Shown here: piece after piece, positions 1-5,723 of the stretch | Layout of the letters: every line of letters starts with the position of its first letter | Numbering within the stretch: the stretch's first letter is position 1 | From: Phocaeicola_A sp964432715 | GTDB lineage: Bacteria > Bacteroidota > Bacteroidia > Bacteroidales > Bacteroidaceae | Length of the DNA stretch: 8,253 nt | Direction: 5' to 3' | Assembly (NCBI GenBank): GCA_964432715.1 | Contig: CAYSOW010000091.1 | Coordinates: forward strand, 1 to 8,253 | The notes under the pieces: generated by a model | Databases searched by the model: none | What the model saw: the letters and a program-made list of their open reading frames with translations, nothing else | Told to the model about the DNA's origin: nothing | Program-made: the position numbers and the translations under genes

Positions 1-297
1 TACAGTTCGTTCAGCTATGACGTGGATGCCCCGGCGCTGGTGGACCCGGTGTGGGGAGGCTCCGTGCCGTTTGAGTACAACGACGTCAGCTCCAATGCCA
101 GTTGGGCGGAGCTGGTGGTGGGCCTGCGCGCACAGATTGTAAAGAACTTCCACATGGGTTGGAGCCTCCGCTACAAACGACGTATCAGTGTGAAAGATTC
201 GCCCAACACGGAGGCGTGGTACATCCCCGGTTTCGGCATCAACGACTCGGCGGTGTTCGGTGCCACGTACAACCTGATTTACTACCTGCCCTGGTAA
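1..297 (+). CDS. DUF6048-like outer-membrane-type protein, 3' end only
   Basis: The reading frame is open from base 1 and ends with TAA at 295-297, so the last 98 codons of a longer gene are visible; the start lies outside the window. The protein tail alternates polar and hydrophobic residues in strand-like stretches (for example AELVVGLRAQIV, HMGWSLRYKRRI, GATYNLIYYL) and ends in an aromatic residue, YYLPW. That pattern is typical of the last strands of an outer-membrane beta-barrel. From memory of Bacteroides gene order I think this is the DUF6048 family, which often precedes mntP, but I could not check it. No enzymatic motif is visible. It lies 24 bases upstream of mntP on the same strand and probably shares its transcript. 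The function is unknown; the coding call is firm, the family name moderate and the barrel is inference. Confidence 0.7.
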   Translation, partial: YSSFSYDVDAPALVDPVWGGSVPFEYNDVSSNASWAELVVGLRAQIVKNFHMGWSLRYKRRISVKDSPNTEAWYIPGFGINDSAVFGATYNLIYYLPW

Positions 298-321
298 TGA
301 CTAAACGACTCAATAAAACAG

Positions 322-897
322 ATGAACTATTTTGAAATCATTCTCTTAGCCATCGGACTGGCCATGGATTGCTTCACCGTCTCCATCGCGTCCGGCATTA
401 TCTTAAAACGTCCCCAATGGAAGCCGATGCTGAGCATGGCGCTACTCTTCGGACTGTTTCAGGCGGTGATGCCGCTCATCGGATGGCTATGCACCAACCA
501 CTTCCGCAGCTACATCGAGAGTTTCGACCATTGGATTGCTTTTCTGCTGCTGGCTTTTCTGGGCGGCAAGATGATTTGGGAGAGCTATCACGAAGACGAT
601 GAGGAAGGCGATTCACGCAGTCCCTTCAGCCTGCTGATGCTGCTCACCCTCTCCGTAGCCACCAGCATCGACGCGCTGGCAGTGGGCATCTCCTTCGCCT
701 GCCTCGGCATGGGCGCCTTTACCGATATTCTGATGCCGATTATCATCATCGGTATCGCCTCGTTCCTCTTCTCGTTGCTGGGACTGGGCATCGGACTCTT
801 CTTCGGCAAGCGATTCGACTGGCCGGTGGAGCGCTGGGGAGGTATCATCCTCATTTTGATAGGTATTAAGATTTTATGTGAACATTTATTAGGATAA
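322..897 (+). CDS. mntP: MntP-family manganese efflux pump
   Basis: This 191-residue integral membrane protein matches the MntP (YebN) family in length and motif layout. MntP exports Mn(II) across the inner membrane and protects against manganese excess. About six membrane segments are visible (near residues 3-23, 36-57, 70-87, 101-127, 136-161, 172-189). They form two repeats, each with the family signature: AMDCFTVS at 14-21 and SIDALAVG at 115-122. Asp16 and Asp117 fall where the family carries its conserved membrane acidic residues. A charged loop (HEDDEEGD, 90-97) separates the halves. The ATG at 322 has no clear Shine-Dalgarno, as is usual in Bacteroidetes. Only 24 bases separate it from the upstream stop, too few for the yybP-ykoY Mn riboswitch that controls mntP in many bacteria, so it probably depends on an operon promoter further left. 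apbE follows after 4 bases. Confidence 0.93.
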   Translation: MNYFEIILLAIGLAMDCFTVSIASGIILKRPQWKPMLSMALLFGLFQAVMPLIGWLCTNHFRSYIESFDHWIAFLLLAFLGGKMIWESYHEDDEEGDSRSPFSLLMLLTLSVATSIDALAVGISFACLGMGAFTDILMPIIIIGIASFLFSLLGLGIGLFFGKRFDWPVERWGGIILILIGIKILCEHLLG

Positions 898-901
898 ACG
901 T

Positions 902-1960
902 ATGAATAATCAAAAACAGAGACGCTGGCAACTCCCCTTCCTGCTGTTGCTCATTGTGGGCACCGTCTGGGTGATTCGCCAGAATAATGCGAAAGCCGAT
1001 TACCGCAGCAACAGCGGTCGCATCTTCGGCACTTTCTACAACCTGACTTACCAGTCGGACGAGGACTTGCAGCAGCTGGTGGAGGCCGAGCTGATGAAAG
1101 TGGACGGCTCCCTCTCGCCCTTCAACGACACCTCCATCATCAGTCGCATCAACCGCAACGAGGAGGTGATGCCCGACTCGCTCTTCCTGCACGTGTTCAA
1201 CCTGGCGCAGCAGATTACGGGCGCCACGGAAGATGCCTTTGACATCACGGTGGCTCCGCTGGTGAACGCTTGGGGCTTCGGCTTCAAGAACAGCGCCAAC
1301 GTAGACTCCACCACCATCGACAGTCTGATGCACTTCGTCGGTCCCGACAAGGCTTGGCTGACGAAAGAGGGACGCATCGGGAAGGCTGCCCCCGAGGTGA
1401 TGCTGGACTGCAGCTCCATCGCGAAGGGGTTCGGCAGCGACGTGGTGGCGGCATTGTTCGACCGCAAAGGCATTCAGAACTATATGATTGAGATTGGCGG
1501 AGAGATTGTGGTGAAGGGTGTCAACAAGCAAGGAAAGAGTTGGAAGATTGGTGTGAACAAGCCCATCGACGACTCGCTCTCCATCCATCAGGAGTTGCAG
1601 ACGGTGCTCAGCCTCAGCAACCTCGGCATGGCCACCTCGGGCAACTACCGCAACTTCTACTATAAAGACGGTAAGAAGTATGCGCACACCATCGACCCGC
1701 GCACCGGCTACCCCGTGCAACACAGTCTGCTGTCGGCCACGGTCATCGCACCGGACTGCGCCACCGCCGATGCCTATGCCACCGCTTTCATGGTGCTGGG
1801 CGTAGAAAAGGCGAAGGAGCTCTGCGAGAAGACCCCGCAGCTGGACGGATACTTCATCTATATCAATGAAAAAGGTGAAACAGCTACCTGCTTCACCTCC
1901 GGCATGAAAGCCTATATCACGGATTCGGAATCCTCTGAAGAACCTACATCTGCTCAATGA
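902..1960 (+). CDS. apbE: FAD:protein FMN transferase (ApbE family)
   Basis: ApbE uses FAD to attach FMN covalently to a Ser/Thr of target proteins, in Mg-dependent fashion; known targets include NqrB, NqrC and RnfG-type subunits. The 352-residue protein starts with a charged segment and one hydrophobic stretch (residues 10-25), consistent with an uncleaved membrane anchor or signal peptide facing the periplasm. There is no Cys at its end, so it is not a typical lipoprotein. Family motifs follow in order: FDITVAPLVNAWGFG (113-127), DCSSIAKGFGSD (169-180), EIGGE (197-201), ATSGNYRN (244-251), HTIDPRTGYP (262-271) and ADAYATA (289-295). Asp290 and Thr294 in the last are the likely metal ligands. 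An AGGA at 891-894, overlapping the end of mntP, sits 7 bases before the ATG and may serve as a ribosome binding site. The 3' end overlaps the convergent marC-like gene by 17 bases. Confidence 0.95.
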   Translation: MNNQKQRRWQLPFLLLLIVGTVWVIRQNNAKADYRSNSGRIFGTFYNLTYQSDEDLQQLVEAELMKVDGSLSPFNDTSIISRINRNEEVMPDSLFLHVFNLAQQITGATEDAFDITVAPLVNAWGFGFKNSANVDSTTIDSLMHFVGPDKAWLTKEGRIGKAAPEVMLDCSSIAKGFGSDVVAALFDRKGIQNYMIEIGGEIVVKGVNKQGKSWKIGVNKPIDDSLSIHQELQTVLSLSNLGMATSGNYRNFYYKDGKKYAHTIDPRTGYPVQHSLLSATVIAPDCATADAYATAFMVLGVEKAKELCEKTPQLDGYFIYINEKGETATCFTSGMKAYITDSESSEEPTSAQ

Positions 1961-2534
1961 GCTGGTGTAGGTTGGCCGTCAGCAGGCGTGCCGAGATGGC
2001 CAACAGGATGACGCCGAAAAACTTACGCAACAAATAGATACCGCCCTTGCCCAGGAAGCGCTCGATGCGGTCGGTGGAACGCAACACTACGTACACCCAA
2101 ATCATATTGACCACCAGGGCCAGGATGATGTTGATGGGCGCATATTCTGCGCGAAGGGAGAGCAAGGTGGTGAACGAACCGGCGCCGGCAATCAGCGGGA
2201 AGACCAGCGGCACGAGCGTCGCCTCCTTGATGGGCCCCTGATTCTTGAAAATCTCAATATCCAGAATCATCTCCAGAGAAAGCAGGAAGATGACGATGGC
2301 ACCCGCCACGGCAAACGAGGCGATGTCCACCTGAAACAACCTCAGCAGCATGTCGCCGGCATAGAAGAAGCCGATCAGCAACGCAAAAGAGATCAGGGTG
2401 GCCTTGATGCTATTCACCGCACGACCGCTCTGCTTCAAATTTAAAATAATAGGTATGGCACCGATGATATCGATGACCGCAAACAGTACAATAAATGCAC
2501 TGATAAATTCCTGAAAGTTAAATCCTGAACCCAT
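1944..2534 (-). CDS. MarC-family integral membrane protein
   Basis: This 196-residue, strongly hydrophobic protein fits the MarC (UPF0056) family in length (about 200) and motifs. The transport substrate of this family is not established; E. coli MarC was once tied to multiple antibiotic resistance, but that role was not upheld. Visible signatures are IDIIGAIPIIL (21-31) in the first membrane segment, PLVFPLIAGAGSFTTLL (109-125) and a final segment, GVILLAISARLLTANL (174-189). About six membrane spans are present. The frame stays open upstream to 2690, but I chose the ATG at 2534: MGSGFNFQEF leads directly into the first helix as in the family, the extra 52 residues look like AT-rich noncoding sequence, and a perfect -7 promoter box (2564-2571) lies between the two candidate starts. 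It is transcribed divergently from the Crp/Fnr gene, and its stop codon lies inside the end of apbE. Confidence 0.9.
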   Translation of the reverse strand: MGSGFNFQEFISAFIVLFAVIDIIGAIPIILNLKQSGRAVNSIKATLISFALLIGFFYAGDMLLRLFQVDIASFAVAGAIVIFLLSLEMILDIEIFKNQGPIKEATLVPLVFPLIAGAGSFTTLLSLRAEYAPINIILALVVNMIWVYVVLRSTDRIERFLGKGGIYLLRKFFGVILLAISARLLTANLHQLIEQM

Positions 2535-2546
2535 ATTTGTCGTATT

Positions 2547-2568
2547 TTTCCACAAATTTTCCACAAAT
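2547..2568. repeat. Tandem 11-bp direct repeat, DnaA-box-like
   Basis: Two perfect, directly adjacent copies of TTTCCACAAAT occupy 2547-2557 and 2558-2568. With the preceding T, each unit contains TTTTCCACA (2546-2554 and 2557-2565), which fits the general DnaA-box consensus TTWTNCACA. The 11-bp period places the copies on the same face of the helix, about one turn apart. They cover the predicted start site and the edge of the -7 box of the marC-like gene, so an operator is the simplest reading. A DnaA-binding role is an alternative inferred from sequence alone. Confidence 0.7.
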
Positions 2569-2571
2569 ATA
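2564..2571 (-). promoter_or_regulatory. Predicted promoter -7 box for the marC-like gene
   Basis: On the minus strand these bases read TATATTTG, a full match to the Bacteroidetes -7 consensus TAnnTTTG. Candidate -33 elements are TTTG at 2588-2591 (spacer 16, short) and ATTG at 2593-2596 (spacer 21, closer to the usual 19-21). Transcription would start near 2555-2558, leaving an untranslated leader of about 20 bases before the ATG at 2534. The box lies inside the second copy of an 11-bp tandem repeat, so anything binding the repeat would affect this promoter. Confidence 0.6.
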
Positions 2572-2721
2572 CGATAAAGAATTGAAACAAAACAATCTGA
2601 AAGCAAGAAAGTTACATACCATCGGTTTTCCCGAACTTGCCAACTTACACACAAATCGCCATGAAATGATAAAAAATTCAAAAAAATCACGCGATAATAT
2701 ATACATTTATAACTTTATACG

Positions 2722-2729
2722 TACTTTTG
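2722..2729 (+). promoter_or_regulatory. Predicted promoter -7 box for the Crp/Fnr gene
   Basis: TACTTTTG matches the Bacteroidetes -7 consensus TAnnTTTG completely. No good TTTG -33 element is found at the expected 19-21 base distance; the sequence there is AT-only, which could mean a weak promoter or one needing an activator. Transcription would start near 2736, giving a leader of about 22 bases before the ATG at 2758. A minus-strand TTTTACACA (2728-2736) overlaps the box. Confidence 0.5.
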
Positions 2730-2757
2730 TGTAAAAGCTCTTAATTTAATTTGAGAC

Positions 2758-3453
2758 ATGGAAATGACGATGTACGACGTGCTATTACAGCTCCCCCTTT
2801 TCCAAGGATTAGGGAAGAATGAGCTCACTGAGATTCTGACCAAGGTGAAGTTTCATTTCTCCAAATACAAGGATGGCGACCGCATTATTACGCAAGGCTC
2901 TCCTTGTCATGAACTGGTGTTCCTGCTCTCCGGCAACGTGAAGGCAGAGACGGAATTCAAGAAAGGTGTCTTTACGTTCGGCGAGATATTCACTGCGCCC
3001 TATCTGATTGAGCCTTTCTCTCTATATGGTATGAATGCCAATTATCGCTCTTCGTATTTTGCCAAGGGCGAGGTCTCCATTGTGACCATTGATAAGGATT
3101 TTGTGGCTGCGGAGCTCAACAAGTACGAGACGTTCCGCATCAACTATATCAACATTCTGAGTCTCGCTACGCAACGCTTCTACGACTTGCGCGGCAAGGT
3201 GCCTGTGGGTAGTGCCGAACGCCGCATCATCGAGTTTCTGGAAATCACTTCCGTGCAACCCAGAGGCGAGAAGAGTCTGAGCATCAAGATGGAAGACTTG
3301 GCCGACTTGCTGGGAGCTACCCGCCTCCGCATCTCGCAGGCGCTGAACCACATGAAGAAGCTCAACATGATTCTGATGCAACGCAAGGAGTTCAACATTC
3401 CCGACTTGCAGCTGCTGTCGGATTATAAGAGCCTTTTACACGACGAAGAATAA
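2758..3453 (+). CDS. Crp/Fnr-family transcriptional regulator
   Basis: The 231-residue protein has the two-domain layout of the Crp/Fnr family. A cyclic-nucleotide-binding-like beta-roll spans about residues 12-115 (LPLFQGLGKNEL, then GDRIITQGSPCHELVFLLSG). A long dimerisation helix follows (about 118-146), then a winged helix-turn-helix (about 150-220) with KMEDLADLLGATRLRISQAL, where TRLRISQALNHMKK is the recognition helix. Only one Cys (Cys50) is present, so it cannot hold an Fnr-type 4Fe-4S cluster. The usual cAMP-contact pattern of E. coli CRP is not clearly preserved, so the effector is unknown. The protein would be a cytoplasmic dimer binding an inverted repeat. Starts at 2764 and 2770 are also in frame; 2758 is the first ATG after the predicted promoter. 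The gene is divergent from marC and may regulate that shared region, which is inference. Confidence 0.92.
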   Translation: MEMTMYDVLLQLPLFQGLGKNELTEILTKVKFHFSKYKDGDRIITQGSPCHELVFLLSGNVKAETEFKKGVFTFGEIFTAPYLIEPFSLYGMNANYRSSYFAKGEVSIVTIDKDFVAAELNKYETFRINYINILSLATQRFYDLRGKVPVGSAERRIIEFLEITSVQPRGEKSLSIKMEDLADLLGATRLRISQALNHMKKLNMILMQRKEFNIPDLQLLSDYKSLLHDEE

Positions 3454-3468
3454 CATTTCTCGCGCAGA

Positions 3469-3480
3469 TTTGTTAACAAA
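3469..3480. promoter_or_regulatory. 12-bp perfect palindrome, possible regulator site
   Basis: TTTGTTAACAAA reads identically on both strands and sits 16 bases after the Crp/Fnr stop codon and 71 bases before the peptidase start. Crp/Fnr dimers bind dyads with TTG...CAA-type half-sites, so this is a candidate operator for the neighbouring regulator, although the spacer here is shorter than in classical CRP or FNR sites. Its first TTTG also completes CAGATTTG (3465-3472), which is one base away from the -7 consensus and could be a weak promoter for the peptidase. Confidence 0.35.
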
Positions 3481-3486
3481 ATATCA

Positions 3487-3546
3487 TTCATGGCCGATAG
3501 CGACGCTGCTGTCGGCCATGAAAAGTATAATCACTTTTTTATTTTT
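3487..3546 (+). terminator. Strong hairpin with T-rich tail after the Crp/Fnr gene
   Basis: Bases 3487-3501 pair with 3508-3522, giving a 15-bp stem (14 Watson-Crick pairs and one G-T) around a 6-base loop, GACGCT. A second small hairpin, AAAAGT (3521-3526) with ACTTTT (3533-3538), shares two bases with the first. The T-rich run at 3535-3547 follows it. This is most simply an intrinsic terminator for the Crp/Fnr transcript. The T run starts 12 bases after the large stem, further than is typical, so the stem may instead be a leader structure of the peptidase mRNA that begins 30 bases downstream. Confidence 0.5.
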
Positions 3547-3551
3547 TACGT

Positions 3552-5590
3552 ATGACCCCTGTAACTCATTCCTTAACCTCTTTTGAAAAGATTTACGACA
3601 CGCCTCACCACACAGCCCCCTTCGACCGCATCCGGACGGAGGAGTATGAACCGGCTATGCGGGAGGGTATGAGACAACATGAAGAGGAGATTCAACAAAT
3701 TATTCATAACCCTGAAGCCCCCAACTTTGAGAATACCATCGTGGCACTGGAGCGCTCCGGCGAACTGCTCGACCGGGTGACGGATGTCTTCTTTAACCTG
3801 CTGGAGGCGGAATCGAACGATGAGATGCAGGAGCTGGCGCAGAAGCTCTCACCGGTGCTCTCGGAACATGCCAACCGCATCACGCTGAACGAGGCGTTGT
3901 TTGCCCGCGTGAAGGCGGTGTATGAGGCGGAACATGGGGTGCGCTCCGGCGAGGAGTTGCGTCTCTTGGAGAGTACGTACGACAGTTTTGTGCGCAGCGG
4001 TGCCAACCTCAACGAGGCGCAGAAGCAGCGCTACCGCGAGCTGAGCAAGGAGCTGAGCCAACTGACGGTGCAGTTCGGACAGAATCATCTGAAGGAGACG
4101 AATAGTTACCTGAAGGTGATTACGGACGAGGCGGTGCTGGAGGGAATGCCGGAGAGTGCGCTGACGGCGGCGAAAGAGACGGCGAAGGAGAAGGGTGTGG
4201 AAGGTTGGGCCTTCACACTGCAGGCGCCCAGCTACGTGCCGTTCCTCACCTACTGCGGCGATCGCAACTTGCGCAAGGAGCTTTACTTGGCTTACCAGAC
4301 GCAATGCTCGCATGAGAATGAGAACAGCAACCTGGAGCTGGTGAAGCGCATTGTGAACACGCGTATGGAACTGGCGCAGCTGCTGGGTTACCACACTTAT
4401 GCTGAGTTTGTGCTGAAGAAGCGCATGGCGGAGGATGCCGAGCATGTTTATCGCCTGCTGAACCAGTTGCTGGAGGCTTACACGCCGACTGCCCGCAAGG
4501 AGGTGGAGGAGCTGACGGAGTTTGCTTCTCGCCTGGAGGGCACGGAGATGGAGCTGATGCCGTGGGACTGGAGTTACTATTCGGAGAAGCTGAAGAAGGA
4601 GAAGTATCATTTCGATACGGAGATGCTGCGTCCTTACTTCCCGCTGAAGCAAGTGATTGACGGTGTCTTCGGCTTGGCACATCGCCTTTACGGCATCTCG
4701 TTCAAAGAGAATGCTGAGATTCCGGTGTATCACCCCGACGTAAAGGCGTTTGAGGTGTTCGACAAGGACGGCAGTTACCTGGCGGTGCTCTATGCCGACT
4801 TCCATCCGCGCGAAACGAAACAGTCGGGCGCATGGATGACCGAATACAAGAACCAGTGGAAGCGAGACGGCGAAAACAGTCGCCCGCACGTCAGCATCAC
4901 CATGAACTTCACCAAGCCCACTGCCGACAAACCCGCCCTGCTGACCCTGGGCGAAGTGGAGACCTTCCTCCATGAATTCGGTCACGCGCTGCATGGAATC
5001 TTTGCCGATACCACCTACGCTTCGCTGAGCGGAACCCATGTTTATAGAGATTTTGTGGAATTACCCTCGCAAATTATGGAAAACTTTGCGATAGAAAAAG
5101 AGTTTTTGCATACATTTGCAAAGCATTACCTCACGGGCGAGGATTTGCCCGACGAATATATCGAGCGTATCGTGGAGGCTTCTAACTATCACGCGGCTTA
5201 TGCCTGTCTGCGACAGGTGAGCTTCGGACTGCTGGATATGGCTTGGTACGATCGTTCCGAGGCGTTCGACGGGGAGGTGCGTGCGTTTGAGAAAGAGGCT
5301 TGGAAACGGGCGCAGGTGTTGCCGCAAGTGGCAGAGACCTGCATGAGTGTCCAGTTCTCGCACATCATGGACGGTGGCTACTCGGCCGGATATTACAGCT
5401 ATAAGTGGGCCGAGGTGCTGGATGCGGATGCTTTCTCCTTATTTAAAGAGAAGGGTATCTTTACGCAGGAGGTGGCGGAGTCGTTCCGCAGGGAACTGCT
5501 CTCCAAGGGTGGCACCGTGCATCCGATGACGCTCTACAAACGTTTCCGCGGACAGGAGCCGACCATCGACGCGCTGTTGAAACGGAATGG
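3552..5590 (+). CDS. dcp: M3-family zinc metallopeptidase (Dcp/oligopeptidase A type), C-terminus in the gap
   Basis: M3 peptidases cleave short peptides in the cytoplasm; Dcp removes C-terminal dipeptides and OpdA acts as an endopeptidase. The zinc site is complete: HEFGH at 474-478 (His474, catalytic Glu475, His478) and the third ligand Glu503 in VELPSQ, 29 residues after His474 as in E. coli Dcp. The substrate-side motif GGYSAGYYSYKW is also present near residues 611-622. No signal peptide is seen, and N-terminal YDTPHHTAPFDRI resembles family starts. The ATG at 3552 is the only possible one, since an in-frame TAA lies at 3528-3530. Of the protein, 679 residues are readable, ending TIDALLKRN plus GG (surely Gly). 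E. coli Dcp has 681 residues, so only a few residues and the stop should lie in the gap. Reading on through the N run is not justified. Dcp versus OpdA specificity is not resolved. Confidence 0.95.
5085..5118 (+). promoter_or_regulatory. Possible promoter inside the peptidase gene
   Basis: TACATTTG at 5111-5118 is a perfect Bacteroidetes -7 box, and TTTG at 5085-5088 lies 22 bases upstream, one base beyond the usual 19-21 spacing. The pair falls in an 80-base stretch of the peptidase coding sequence with only about 31% GC by hand count (5041-5120), against about 56% in the 80 bases before it. Transcripts from here would run toward the gap and the lipoprotein genes. It could be chance in AT-rich DNA. 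Confidence 0.3.
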
Positions 5591-5690
5591 NNNNNNNNNN
5601 NNNNNNNNNNNNNNNNNNNNNNNNNNNNNNNNNNNNNNNNNNNNNNNNNNNNNNNNNNNNNNNNNNNNNNNNNNNNNNNNNNNNNNNNNN
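5591..5690. other. Assembly gap (100 N)
   Basis: Exactly 100 unresolved bases. A round 100 is the common placeholder for a gap of unknown size, so the true length may be very different. The gap hides the last codons and stop of the M3 peptidase, any terminator, the promoter of the following operon and possibly the body of another gene. Confidence 0.98.
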
Positions 5691-5723
5691 GATTTGATCG
5701 AATGGAATAGATTATATGAATAA
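5691..5723 (+). other. Ten-codon open frame after the gap, possible gene tail
   Basis: The first frame after the gap reads DLIEWNRLYE and stops with TAA at 5721-5723. These residues do not look like an M3 peptidase C-terminus, which should end within a few residues of LLKRNG on the other side of the gap. They may be the tail of a different gene lying mostly in the gap, or simply noncoding leader sequence. Both other plus-strand frames hit stops within about 20 bases. If real, the stop overlaps the ATG at 5716 of the lipoprotein by 8 bases. Confidence 0.2.

Noticed and set aside
298..321. Mn riboswitch (yybP-ykoY) upstream of mntP
   Set aside because: Only 24 bases separate mntP from the preceding stop codon, too short for this riboswitch.
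866..1957. 363-codon open frame antisense to apbE
   Set aside because: apbE has all family motifs in the plus frame. The antisense frame is open because of the strong third-position G/C bias, and its product is low-complexity His/Val/Arg-rich sequence with no motif.
1971..2004. 7-bp inverted repeat GTTGGCC/GGCCAAC just after apbE as a terminator
   Set aside because: The loop is 20 bases, there is no T run after it, and it lies in marC coding sequence, so it is weak evidence for termination.
2535..2690. 52-codon N-terminal extension of the marC-like gene
   Set aside because: The extension is AT-rich, does not resemble the family, would contain the tandem repeat and the -7 box, and makes the protein longer than usual.
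2537..2734. 65-codon plus-strand frame in the divergent intergenic region
   Set aside because: It is Asn/Lys/Ile-rich as expected for random AT-rich DNA, has no ribosome binding site, and covers both predicted promoters.
3849..5039. 396-codon open frame antisense to the M3 peptidase
   Set aside because: It is a shadow of the peptidase frame produced by codon bias. The product is Leu/Arg/His-rich with no recognisable domain.
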